A DNA stretch of 64,000 bases from Helichrysum umbraculigerum (Eukaryota; Streptophyta; Magnoliopsida; Asterales; Asteraceae): the NCBI GenBank assembly GCA_949592205.1, contig CATIUR010000001.1, positions 236,982,750-237,046,749 of the forward strand. The letters run 5' to 3'. Below are positions 1 to 11,186 of the stretch, in pieces. Under the pieces are notes generated by a model, which ran no database searches, was not told the DNA's origin, and was given only the letters and a program-made list of their open reading frames with translations. Made by a program: the position numbers and the translations under genes. The stretch's first letter is position 1, and every line of letters begins with the position of its first letter.

Positions 1-7
1 CCATAAA

Positions 8-1636
8 GATTGGGGATCATAGGGGAAGGGGTCATATGAGGAGAAGGAGGAGAAGTTTTATGGATCATCTTTTGGGTTGGATCAATGGTTAAAAGGGGTG
101 GCAATTTTGTAGTTACTTTAAAAAATAAGGGTATTAGTTAACAAAAAAAAAAACATAACATTAATTTTCACTCCACACCCCTTCCACTATTTATACTTTT
201 ACATGTTAACCCTTCCACTTTATTTTCTTCCCTCTCCTACCTTCTTCTTCCTCCAACCCCACCTACCACCACCCCACCACCCCCACCACTTGCTGCCACC
301 ATCTGACTGCCGCCGGCCGCCGAAAAAAAAAATTTCAAAATTTTTTTTTTCAAATTTTTTTTTCAAAAAAATTTTTTTTTTCAAAATTTTTTTTTTTTCA
401 AAAAATTTTTTTTTTCAAAATTTTTTTTTTCAAATTTTTTTTCCCATAAATTTTTTATTAGATATAGTATTCCTTTTCCTACTGCATTTTTAACAAAACT
501 ATACGTTTTTTCCACTGCATTTTGTATATTATTGTTAATTAACTAAAACTTGTATATATTTTACCGCATCTTCTATACCCAACGTCAACAAAATACCGTA
601 CAAATGGATAATATATATAATCTAAAATGCCGTAAAAAGATAACAATATGTCCTAAATGATGTATATGCAAAATGCAATAAAAACAACAATATGTATTAT
701 ACTTTAATACAAAATGCAATACAAATAGATAATATGTAAAATACAAAATGCAGTACAAATCGATAATATGTAAAATACAAAATGCAGTGAATAACAAACA
801 ATATATAATGAATGAAATATATGAAAAATGCAGCAAAATTAACAAAATGCAGTGAAAATAACAAAATGCAGTACAAATAGATTATGTATAATATAAAATG
901 CAGTGAAAATAACAAAATGCAGTAAAAAAAATAAAATGCGGTACAAATAGATTATATATAATATAAAATGCAGTAAAATGAACAATGTGTACTAAATAAA
1001 TATATGCAAAATGCAGTAAAAACAGTAGTATGTATTATACTTTCATACAAAATGCAGTAAAAATGGATCATATGTATAATATAAAATGCAGTAAAAAATA
1101 AACAATATGTAATATATGAAATATATGCAAAATGCAGTGAATAATAATAAAATGCAGTGTAATTTTAACAAAATGCAGTAAAAAATATATTATGTATAAC
1201 TTAAAATGCAGTAAAAAACAAACAATATATATATAAGATTGAGGTGTATAAATAAAATGCAGTAAAAACGAACAATATCTACTAAACATATATACAAAAT
1301 GCAATAAAAATAATAAAATGCAGTACAAAGTGATAATATATAAAAAAAATTGGAAAAAAAAATTATGAAACAAAAATTTTAAATTTTTTTTTAAAAATAA
1401 AAATTAAAAAAAAAATTGAAATTTTTTTTTCCCGACGACCGGCGGCGGGTGGCGGCGGGTGGCGGCGGCAGGTGGCAGCAGCTAGTGGTGGTGGGTGGTG
1501 GAGGGGAGGGGTGGGTAGGAAGAAAGTAGGAGGGAGTAGTGTACACTATTAAAAAGGTGGAGGGGGTAAAAATGAAAATTTGAAAATTCTTCTCCTCATT
1601 CTCCTCAAATAATACCTTCTCCTCTGAACCTTACCC
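8..1636. mobile_element. Non-autonomous MULE with long terminal inverted repeats, inserted in an F-box exon
   Basis: The two ends align without gaps as inverted repeats for about 40 bp (left GATTGGGGATCATAGGGG, right read inward GGGTAAGGTTCAGAGGAG). They stay recognisable for several hundred bp through a C-rich CCACC tract, a GCCGCC tract and A/T homopolymers, up to about 440 on the left and 1370 on the right. The right flank is TTCCATAAA at 1637-1645. The window opens with CCATAAA at 1-7, the last seven bases of the same 9-bp duplication, and 9 bp is the Mutator TSD length. No transposase is present. The centre is a motif array (separate entry). Confidence 0.8.
585..1345 (-). repeat. Degenerate ACTGCATTTTA motif array in the MULE centre
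   Basis: AAAATGCAGTA (ACTGCATTTT on the minus strand) recurs dozens of times at irregular spacing, mixed with ACAATATGTA-like spacers. The long minus-strand open frames here are by-products of this low-complexity sequence. The same motif fills the introns and flanks of the ULP1-like genes 48 to 62 kb away. Confidence 0.85.
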
Positions 1637-2073
1637 TTCCATAAAACAACCATCTCTAGTTCATTGTCTTGATCTACATCTAGATAGAAACCGTGTAAAC
1701 ATAATAATCCATGAGAGGAACCGAGTATGGACAATTGTTCAAGTAGTGTAATAGTCTCTGGAACAGTAATAGTAATGGGAAACTTGTTATGGGGGACAAT
1801 ATCATCATTATCATTATCAACAATCGAAACGTATTTCTGTTTGTAATCTAATTCGTACCCTACAAGTAGATGATGTGCCTCATTGTACCGGAGGATGTGA
1901 TCAGTGATGAATTTCGAGCTGTCGATTAGAGACTTCCATGGTTTTGAAACGGATCTGAATCGAATCAATGATTTGATCGGAAGGTTTTTCATGATATCAG
2001 CTTGGATGTCGAATGGTATATGATCAGACATTTTGATTTTTGATTTTAATTGGGGTATGTGATCAGACGACAT
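1637..2073 (-). pseudogene. F-box gene copy 1, 3' part cut off by the MULE
   Basis: The protein opens with an F-box (HIPFDIQADIMKNLPIKSL, then RFRSVSKPWKSLIDS), the SKP1-binding part of SCF ubiquitin-ligase substrate receptors. The following stretch reaches the family's typical VVLWNP site, where coding sequence stops: after VVLW the frame enters the MULE end. About 145 residues remain and the rest lies left of the window. The 5' end holds a 42-bp tandem duplication that includes the start codon, so there are two in-frame ATGs at 2073 and 2031; copies 2 to 4 match the start at 2031 (MSDHIPFDIQ). The frame continuing below 1637 is transposon sequence. Its target is unknown. Confidence 0.8.
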
Positions 2074-2215
2074 TTTGATTTTGATTTTAATTGGGATGTT
2101 TGCTAGGGTTGAATTCTAGGGTTGTTATTTGCGGAGAGAAGATTAGTTAAATAGGAATATATCTACGTTAATTGGGATAAGCATATATAACCGGTTTTTT
2201 AAATTAAATTTTATG
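2074..2215. other. 5' flank of F-box copy 1
   Basis: Short AT-rich upstream region of the minus-strand F-box gene. No clear promoter element could be assigned. Confidence 0.4.
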
Positions 2216-2992
2216 AGTGGGATTCAAATGAGAATAAACCAATGATATTAAATCATGTGTACAAAGAGAATGTTTCACATGTACAAAACTTATTTACCAT
2301 CAACATCAATTATCTCACAAACGACAAATCGAAAAATTATGATTGCACCATTAAATTCAGCGTTTTATCTTCTTCGATTTGCCGTCCCTCAAGGCATACT
2401 TTCGACAACTTTTTTTTCTTCATTTTTTGGTAGGTTTCACATTTTACAAACACATGTGTTAAAGTGTTGCATCTAGGGTTTAGGGTTTGAGGTTTAGGGG
2501 TTAGGGTTTGGGGTTTAGGGGTTAGGGTTTTAGGTTTGAGGTTTGGGGTTTTTCCCCGAAACCCCAAACCTCAAACCCTAACCCCTAAACCCCAAACCCT
2601 AAACCCTAAGCGCTTTACAAAACTCTAAGCACTAAATCATACTAAACCCTAAACCTTGAACCCTACTAAACCCTAAACCCTAAACACTACTAAACCCTAA
2701 ACCCTAACATTAACCACAAATTAAATGTATAACCAATCATTAACACGTGTGTTACTAATTTGTAAAACCCACCAAAAATGGAAGGAAAAAAAGTTGTCGA
2801 AAGTATGACTTGAAGGACGGCAAATCGAATATGAGAAAACGCTGAATTTTATGGTGCAATTTTCATGTTTTTTCGACTTACCGTTTGTGAGATATTTATT
2901 TTTTAAAAATGTGGAGGAGAGAGAATAAAGTGACACATGGCATAAATATGTTGGTTCTCTCTCAAAATTGGTATACTTATTTGAACCTTACT
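2216..2992. mobile_element. Foldback element (family F) with a telomere-like centre
   Basis: The left arm begins AGTGGGATTCAAATGAG and the right arm read inward begins AGTAAGGTTCAAATAAG. Both arms then carry the same landmarks in the same order for about 250 bp: ATCTCACAAACG, a GATTTGCCGTCC block and CTTTCGACAACTTTTTTT. There is no coding potential. Further members are at 6607-6856 (one arm) and 6970-7508. The superfamily is uncertain; the AGGTTC start resembles local MULE ends. Confidence 0.75.
2471..2706. repeat. Interstitial telomere-like repeats, head to head
   Basis: Degenerate TTTAGGG/TTAGGGG units on the + strand run to about 2553. They are followed by CCCTAAA/CCCCTAA units running the other way to about 2706, with TTTTTCCCCGAAACCCC at the junction. 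The array is the loop of the foldback element. Confidence 0.9.
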
Positions 2993-5249
2993 TTATATTT
3001 TATAGTACGCCTAAATTTTAAAATCAACTTATAAACTGAACTATATATATCTGGTAAGGGAGGCAATAAATATTAAATACACCAAATAATTTGTGATTCA
3101 TGCATCAAAATTATGCTATAATAGATTGTACTGTAAGCTGTAACTGTTATACAATGTGTTGTAGAAAACACTTTTTGTGTTGTATCTGTCAACTCCCATC
3201 TAGAAATTCGTTAAAACTTAAAACTGGTGTTATCCAGTTTTTTTTTCAATAATAGGCATATATAAGCTGTAGAAGGTTAACCAGACGAGGACAATGACAA
3301 TACACAATCCTGTGAGAGTGAGTAGGAGAGATAAGACGTAAATAGTCATGACTCTACCTGATAGGGTAAGCATAGATTAAACGTAATTAAATCACACAGA
3401 TCGCAATTAATAATCAAATAAAGTGAATTAAAGTGTTGATTTTGATCAGTGAATTAAAGTGTTGATTAAATCACACAGTTTGCAATTAATAATCAAATAT
3501 TCAGTTCATTTAAATATGTTGATTATATTTCTTACTGTTTTGCCTTAAATGATTATGAAAGTCTGGTGATGTCACTATGAGTTAACACATCATCTAAAAC
3601 AGGAAAATGGGAAAAAGATCTAAAGGTAGATGAAATCAAGCTGGTACTCTAGCTGCAAGAATGCAAGAAACCAGAAAGCGCACAGCTTATAGCCTGCCCA
3701 CAGCCTATTGATAGGAGAAGACCATAGACTAGTGGTGGCAAATTGGGTGGGTCAGACAGGTTAAGTAACAGAACAAAATGGGTAACGTTGTGTTCCAAAA
3801 TCAAGACTACGTGAAACACTGTTTTTCAAATTTTTAGATTTTATCATCAGTAACTAGTGTCAAATATGATGACTTCTGAAATATAGGACATGTTCGACGT
3901 ATTTCGTTTTATCAATGGCTGAAAAAAAATTAAAAAAAAAAATTAGGCTTTATTTTTTTTTAATTCCTCCATTATGACTAGTTAAAGACGATAAAATCTC
4001 AGAGTGATTCGTGTACGTTGAGTGTGAAGAACGAACGAAGTTGGAACAAGGTTGCTAGAAGAGAAACTTTATCCATATTAATCGGTTTGCCTCTTGTACA
4101 CCACCTGTACAGGACCCTCCTATACAATAGCATATCATCTTGTACTGCAAGAATACAGTTACAAAAACCAAACCAAAATAGCTAAACATATCTTATAACA
4201 TAAATCTGCTTCACTTTCAACAAGATGTGTGTTCATAATGTTCACAAAAAATGCTAGTCAAGCTATTAGATAATTAGGCTGCAGAGCATAAATGTAGTTG
4301 AAGATCATAATTTTGACATTTGGTAACAGTGTAGACGTGAACAAAGTAACACTTTAGAACATAATTGATAATCATTCAACACAACTAATTCAAATCCATC
4401 AAACACAAGATACTAGAAGTAGACACAATAAAAACAACCATACCCAATGAACAAGCAAAGTGCATACACCCAAAATAAGAGAGCCAGTGAATCTGAATTA
4501 TGCAACAGATAGTTATAAACCCGTTAGTGGAACTTAAAGTATATTGGGCAGAAAATATAAATGCAGGTCATCTAAAGCAGGTATCACGTGAGTAAAATGG
4601 GAATAAGATCCGATCCGATAGTAGATAAAGTCAAGTTGGTACCCTAGCTACAAGAACGAAACAAACCAGAAAGAGGATAGCCTGCAGCCTATTGGTAGGA
4701 GAAACACAAGAGACTCGAGGTGGCAAAATGGGTGACCCTCTCAACCCATCTTCTTTTATTTATATATTTATTTTGAATTTTCAAAAAAAAAAAAATCTTC
4801 AAACACGACTAGTTATAGATTTTTTAAAAAAAAAAAAGAGGAAGGCATGCAAAAGTGATATTAGTTATCTAAGCTGTAGCAATCCAATAACAAAGTCGAC
4901 TCCAACAAACCCCCTTACGTGTATCACATGAATCATTTAGTTACAGAATAGAACTTTACTTAAGCAGAGCTAAACATATTATAATCAAGATCAGGATGGC
5001 ATATAGACAGTATAGACAAGTAAGATATGCATCTACACTATCAGCAAATGATATTAGAATAGAGTAACACAATATGTTCTTCAACAACTTTAATTGCATA
5101 AACAGAACTATTTGACTATCAACATGATACTTGGTTCATAGTGTAAATAACATTTATCTCACTGCTAACATAAGCATCAATCTATATGTAACACAATTAA
5201 ATTCTAATTAATATGATTAATCTGCACTATAATTGCACTTTGATCTCTC
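2993..5249. other. Intergenic DNA; 3' flank of F-box copy 2
   Basis: No gene seen. The part from about 4300 matches the 3' flanks of copies 3 and 4 (for example the block at 4848-4935 against 8790-8880 and 30745-30845). It contains fragments of a GAGGTGGCAAAATGGG-type MITE near 3725 and 4711. Confidence 0.6.
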
Positions 5250-6362
5250 TTACCTTGGTTCCCCGCTCCAAAAGCCGTAAGTTCCAACCTCTAAATATTG
5301 CAATGTTGCCGTTATCTTAGTCCTCGATTTACAATGAAATATATATACTGCAATCATAATGATCAAGCAATTGTAGTTGGACACCGCAGACACTGCCAAA
5401 GTACCAATATCTTTTCCCAAAAATTCTAACATAATTGATGCATCCTCCAATGAAGGGCACTTTCAGGAACAAAAAGTGCAATCTGTTGAAGACCAACTAC
5501 ATGATCCCTTCCAATTCCATCTATGGTTTCACCACTCTTCATAAATCCAGACACCTCCCCAATCGATGCCTTAGGTGATTTGAATAGCTTTGCAAACGGT
5601 GTTGGAACATAAATTTCCTTCATGAGGACACCTATATTTGTTTCACTGGATTTTAGTACAAAAGGACACTCCCTTACCTTGGATATAAACAAATCAAGCT
5701 CAGAAGGGTATGGGATGCACGATTCTTTAAATTCTTCACTTTTCAAATCGAACGACATGATCAAATTATACCACTCAAATACACAACTGGAAGTTTCCCC
5801 ATCAAAAGCAAGCCAATAACTAATTCCATCTAAAACAAAAGAACGTGTATGTTGAATTGTCTACAAGGATGATTGCTGGAAACATCAACTTTGACACACC
5901 CCGGCGAATCACTCGTTCTAAATTTAATCTTGACAATCTTACGTTTACCAGTGTGAGGACAAATTCCAAAACCAATAACAGTATTATACAACGACTCATA
6001 CACATTAGATAAATAAATACTTAAATAGCAACTGATTTTCTAGTTAAAGGATTCCAAAGAGTAGCGTGTTGCCACTACCGGCTGATATCACGATGTTTGT
6101 AACCGCAGACTAAACCGTTAGAGCTACTGATTATCTTTGGGTAATAGTCGACGGCTGTTACGGAATGCTCGGGTTTGATATAGTGGGGCATTACGAGTAC
6201 ATATTGTGGTTGAGGAGTACAAATATTGTAATCAGTAACATATTCAGAGCTATCGATTAGAGATTTCCATGGTTTTGAAACGAATTTGAATTTAATCAGT
6301 GATTTGATATGGAGCCTTTTGATGATCTCCTCTTGAATTTTGAATGGTATGTTCTCTGACAA
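5250..6362 (-). pseudogene. F-box gene copy 2, decayed
   Basis: It starts with MSENIPFKIQEEIIKRLHIK, an F-box, and runs in frame to about residue 95. A stop follows. Homology resumes in other frames (TLWNPLTRKSVAI, LYNTVIGFGICPHTGKRK) and then in the 5426-5764 stretch (IMSFDLKSEEFKESCIPYPS), the F-box-associated C-terminal region. The end is frameshifted again relative to copy 4. Several stops and at least two frameshifts make it a pseudogene. It has about 1.1 kb of homology to copy 4. Confidence 0.8.
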
Positions 6363-6606
6363 GTTGAATTTTGAAAGGATTGGGCGGGATCGTGATTATG
6401 GTTTATATCTCAGATGATTTTAGTTTGGGATCGTTGTTACGGTGACGTATGAATACGATAATGATATAATTGGGCCACTGGGCTTCGTACTATGTGGTCC
6501 ACGGATGGGTTGGGTCAAAAGATGTTAAACGCACAAAGTTAACCAATTGGTTTTCTTTTGCCTGTATTTTGCACTTTTGATTTTATTTCGTATACACAAG
6601 GCGGGC
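6363..6606. other. 5' flank of F-box copy 2
   Basis: Unique-looking AT-rich DNA upstream of the F-box pseudogene. Nothing else identified. Confidence 0.35.
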
Positions 6607-6856
6607 TTTGAACCTCGTTTTCAAAACCTACCGAAAAACGAAAAAAAAAAGTTCGTCGAAAGTATACCTTGTCACATCTCTAATCGAAGAGAATAAAACA
6701 CTGATTTTTATGGTGCAATTTTTGTGATTTTCGACTTACCGTTTGGGAGATATTTAATTTTTTAAAACGCGGAGGAAAGAGAGTGTAGTGACACATGGCA
6801 CATTCCTAGTGGTTCCTTCATTCTCACAAAAAGTTGGTGTAATCATTTGAACCTTA
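6607..6856. repeat. Single right arm of foldback family F
   Basis: It has the same order of landmarks as the right arms of the elements at 2216-2992 and 6970-7508 (TTCGTCGAAAGTATACCTT, a TTTATGGTGCAATTTTTGTG block, GACACATGGCACATTC, ending TTTGAACCTTACT). No matching left arm lies beside it. Confidence 0.65.
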
Positions 6857-6969
6857 CTCCGAAAATCTATTAAACTACAATTAGTTCGCTATTAAACCCT
6901 CAAGAAACCTGTCATCGTTTATCTACCAATATAGAAATACATGTATTGCGGTGTAAAATACATCGAGTG

Positions 6970-7508
6970 AGGTTCAAATGAGAATGTGAATTTTTGTGAC
7001 AATGAGAGAACCAATAAAAATGCGTGACGTGGCATAAAACTCATTTTTCTCATGTTTTTAAAAATTAAATAAATCAAAAATGACTTATTGAAAAATTACA
7101 AAAATTGCACAATAAAAATAAGCATTTTTTTCTCTTCGATTATACATCTCACAAGGTATACTTTCGACGACTTTTTTTTTTAGGTTTTACAAATTGTACA
7201 AAATTAGTAACACGTGTGTTACCTGCTTGTATCACGTGTGTTACCCGCTAGTATCACATGTATTACCCGATGGTATCACATATGTGTTACTCGTTTTCAA
7301 AACTCACTGGAAAAAAAAAGTTCATCGAAAGTATACCTTGTCACATCTCAAATCGAAAAGAAAAAACGTTGATTTTTATGGTACAATTTTTATGATTTTT
7401 CAACTTACCTTTTGTGAGATATTTAATTTTTAAAAACGTGGGGAAAGTAGGTTTTGTGACATATGACGCATTTCTATCGGTTCTTTTATTGGTGTAATCA
7501 TCTTAACC
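6970..7508. mobile_element. Foldback element (family F) with a CACGTGTGTTACC centre; empty site seen
   Basis: The ends are GAGTGAGGTTCAAATGAG and, read inward, GAGTAAGGTTAAGATGA. The arms of about 230 bp match family F. The centre (about 7206-7295) is four degenerate ~21-bp units of the type TATCACGTGTGTTACCCG. The duplicated flank near 27030-27060 reads AAAATACATGGTTATTGAG with no insertion, whereas here AAAATACAT precedes and TACATGTTTATTGA follows the element. This implies a short duplication of TACAT. Confidence 0.75.
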
Positions 7509-9090
7509 TTACTCTACATGTTTATTGATTGATGTTAGTTTATAATTAGGAATACTTGCTAAGATAATTGAATACCTTCCGAGACGATCTCATATTATGC
7601 TTTAAAATCTAAAGTGGTCTTACAATCAATGCTTATGTTCATTGGATTCATGATATATGTTCAAAGGCATATTACATAAAAACTAATTCTATAAGTTGAA
7701 TTCACATAAAATACTGATTGTAGAAAAACTTAAGAACAAATAAACTTCATCATTAAATAAAGTTTAAGTATAATAAATAAATCTAATATGTCATGTCACA
7801 TCATTAAAACGTATACATGTAAGCGACATGTGGCAATGGTGATAACTAAACGGTGACTAAACTACCATGTTACTAACATTGAAACAAAACTTAAGAGTTG
7901 TTACTCACATTGGTTTTAAAATGGGTACGTTACTCACTTTAGTATAAAACGGTAATTACGTTGCTAATTTATAGCTATAACCCTATTTAAGAAGATACCT
8001 CTTGAACTATTAGACTGTGTAAAAGGTAAATACTTATTTTAAGATATTAATTTTTAGTTTGAAGTTCATAGTTTCTACATTTGCTATAGGTGAATAAATG
8101 AAGAACGTAGAAATTTTGCAACATTATATATAAATCAGTCAACACAAATAATTCAAATCCATCAAATACAAGAAGTAGAAACAATTAGAACAGAGATACC
8201 CAGAAAACAACCAATTCAAGTCCATACAGCAACTCAGTGAGGAAGATTATCTTGAGCGAATTGAATATGGAGAACCAATGAATCGGAAAAAGATCCGAAT
8301 TATATGAAGTAAAGCCTGAAGCCTATTGATAAGGAAAGACCAATATTAGAGGTGGCAAAATGGGTGCTCGGATTTAGATAAGTTGGGTAACTCTATTTCA
8401 AAAAAAATTGGATTTTTCCATAGGTATTCGTATCAAATTTGATTACACAAGTATATATTCTTAGAATAACAAAGTTTTATGAATAGTATGATTTGGGAGG
8501 TTATATGCTTTAAATATACACTTTAGGCAACACTCGAACTTTGACCCATTAACAATTCAACCCAACTTTTTTCAGATTCTATATTTTTTTTTTTCTTCTT
8601 CTTCGTCGTCTTCTTCTTCTTCTTCTTCTTTTTCTTTTAATTTAGCTATCATGACTATCACTAGTTAGTGATTAGAACATTCGTTAATACTAAGCCTGAA
8701 TGGATCCAATGATATATAAACTGAGTTGAAATTGACACCTTTACTGATGTTCAAATATAATAATAACAATACATATTAACATGAAAACTGCTTGCAAAGT
8801 GAAATTAGTTTTCTAAGCTGTAGAAATCCAATTTCAAATTCAACTCCAGCAACCACCTTTCGCGTATCACATCACATAAATCATATGGATACACAACAGG
8901 AGTCTACTTAAGCAGATCAACACGTTACAATCAAGATCAGAAGATCAGGATGGAATATAGACTAGTAATATATTCTCTTTAAACTTATCATGTATGCATG
9001 TACACTCAGCAAATGATATAAGCATACAGTAACAGAATGTTTTCAACTCTAAGTACATAAATAGAAGAATTAAAGCTTCATATCGGTAAC
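7509..9090. other. 3' flank of F-box copy 3
   Basis: Non-coding. It matches the flank of copy 4 (8080-8280 against 28830-29040). It contains a MITE-like relic at about 8346-8748 beginning AGGTGGCAAAATGGGTG and ending near GAAATTGACACCT, with a CTT-rich microsatellite at about 8592-8632. Confidence 0.6.
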
Positions 9091-9149
9091 GAACTTTCAC
9101 TTTTGTACCGACTTAGATAACCCATTTTATTACTAATGTTGGTAGTGAA

Positions 9150-10336
9150 CATGGGCGGACCTATGTGGTTGCACGGGGTAGCACGCGCTACTAGTCAAAA
9201 ATTTAGATTTAGTGTAAAAAAGTTATTTTTTTCTTATTATAGTTGAAATGCTACTAGTGAAATTTTGAAGTGCAACTGGTCTTTCAAATTTGATAACTAA
9301 ACTATACATCTTTTTTATATTAAAAGAATAGTGCAATAATATAATAAGCAAAACGTCTTTTAAGTTTAAATCACCCTATACTCAATTATAAAAATACTTT
9401 TAAGCCCATCTATAATCAATCACTATTCTCGTACTCAGTGTCTTTCAAGTTTTAACTAAAAATTAAAAAAGTTAAAAAATCCAATTCTTCAAAAACCATC
9501 GGACTTCTCGGCGCAAAACACAGATGAGGTTTTCATTATTTTGAAATCTAAAATCGAGTAAAGTTTCAAGAATTTGCAAGCGGCTTCCTTCGTAAGAGGA
9601 ACTAAACGAGCATTTCAAGAGTTTAGAAAAACTGGATTCACATTATTTTTTAAAAAAGTGTGTTCTTTTTGTTAAAAACATGATCTTCCGATGATGAAAA
9701 TGACAAATAAGTATGTTGCTCTAAGAAATTGAAGGACCAAAATCACTAATCAATATCGTTTTGAGGTTGAGATTTTAAAATGTTTTTGGATATGCAATTT
9801 CAAGAGTTTGCTGATCGTTTTAGTGAGTTAAATACAAAATTGCTTGAATATATGATGGCTATAAGTCCATGTGATTCATTCTCTAACTTTGACGCATTAA
9901 ATTTAGTAAAGCTTAGTGAGATTTATTCAAATGATTTTAGTGACGATGATAAGGTATCTCTCATGTCTCAAGATGAGGTTTTTTTATCAGATTATTAGTG
10001 GTAGTGATAGGTTTGCTCACTTGAATAGTATAGCTAACATTGCCCATTTGATGGTGGAAACGAAAATGCATATTTCTTTTCGCGTACTCTATCGCATACC
10101 GAAATTAGGTTTGATTTTGCTCGTTGCAACTGAGACTGTTGAAAGATGTTTTTCTAAAATGAAGCTTGTGAAGATACATTTGCGGAATCGAAAGGGAGAT
10201 AATTATTTGAATAATGCTTTTGTTTGTTCGATAGAGAAATAAACACTTGACAATGTTATGACCGAAGTTATAATTGATCATTTGCATCATCTAGGTGAAT
10301 GTTGAGGACAACTATAAGGTGTTATTTGTTAGTTCA

Positions 10337-10369
<33 letters not shown>

Positions 10370-10547
10370 GTGTGTTGTCGAATTAACAACATTTTCATTG
10401 TAATCATAGTTTTAGTTAAAATGGCATGTTAGATGTCATATATTTTGTTGAAATCGTATGATTATAACAACTTAAGTTTTATTTATTAATTACTTATAGA
10501 AAAAAATTTGTGCTACCCCTAAGATCCCATCCTGGTTCCGCCCCTGG
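9150..10547 (+). mobile_element. hAT transposon relic (ZMYM1/TTF-type)
   Basis: It begins CATGGGCGGACC and ends GGTTCCGCCCCTG, matching CAGGGGCGG-type hAT termini with one decayed base. It is flanked by 8-bp duplications GTAGTGAA at 9142-9149 and 10548-10555. It is internally deleted, with only the transposase C-terminus left. Confidence 0.85.
9780..10304 (+). pseudogene. hAT transposase C-terminus (dimerisation domain)
   Basis: Two overlapping frames are needed: 9780 to about 9975 (FQEFADRFSELNTKLLEYM) and about 9975 to 10241. The second contains VLYRIPKLGLILLVATETVE and RCFSKMKLVKIHLRNRKGDN, the hallmark hAT dimerisation region (A-T-x-x-V-E-R-x-F-S-x-M-K). The frameshift lies in a T-run near 9980. 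A TAA at 10240 precedes further weak homology to 10304. The N-terminal zinc finger and catalytic core are missing. It is not functional. Confidence 0.8.
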
Positions 10548-10768
10548 TAGTGAACTTACAAAATTTGTATCGAGTTAGGTAATATATATTACGTGGCATA
10601 TTACCGTAATGCCACGTAAAACAATTATAATAATGCCACGTAATATATACGGAGTATTACCTAACTCAACACAAATTTTGAAAGTTCACTACCTACATTA
10701 TTTTATTAGTAATAAAATGGATTCGTTACCTAGCTCGGTACAAAATTAAAAGTTCGCCGCCGATATAT

Positions 10769-11186
10769 ATCTTTAACCCTAAACAGAACTACTAGATTGT
10801 CAACATGAAATTTGGGCATTATGTTCTCCAAAATGTGAGATATTCATCGTTGTTATTCCTTATATAATCTGCTTGAAGATGTTGGTTCATAATGTTCATA
10901 CCCAAAAAAAAAAAAAAAAAAAAAAAAACATAGTTTTTGAAATTAAGTGTTAATTACATTGATCTCAGTACTAACAACAGCAATTAACTTTGACTAATAA
11001 GCTCTATAATTGCACTTCAATCTCCATACCTGCTCCAAAAGTCGTATGTTCCAAGATCTAAACTTTGCAATGTAGCTGTTATGTTTGCTCTCCATTTTTG
11101 TTGAAAATAAAGCTCATCTCAGTGATCAAGCAAAAGTAGTTGGTAATCGAAGACACTCCCAATTAACGAATAACTTTTCCCATAGA
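10769..11186. other. 3' flank of F-box copy 3, with an A-run
   Basis: Non-coding. Poly-A at about 10903-10928. It matches the 3' flank of copy 4 around 31380-31750. Confidence 0.5.

Larger units (their letters stand above)
9091..10768. mobile_element. Foldback MITE, interrupted by a hAT element
   Basis: The left part 9091-9149 and right part 10548-10768 form one near-perfect hairpin. One arm has TTTGTACCGACTTAGATAAC and the other, inverted, has TTTGTACCGAGCTAGGTAAC; both contain GGTAGTGAAC and GTAATATATATTACGTGGCA. Removing the hAT at 9150-10547 restores an element of about 280 bp with no coding content. Confidence 0.65.

Noticed and set aside
203..493. 96-codon frame on the + strand
   Set aside because: It translates CT-rich and T-run sequence of the MULE arm; low complexity only.
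585..1373. Three overlapping minus-strand frames of 72-101 codons
   Set aside because: They are translations of the ACTGCATTTTA array (ILHFVL-type repeats), not proteins.
2471..2706. Chromosome end
   Set aside because: The telomere-like repeats are degenerate, turn orientation in the middle and are enclosed by element arms, so they are interstitial.
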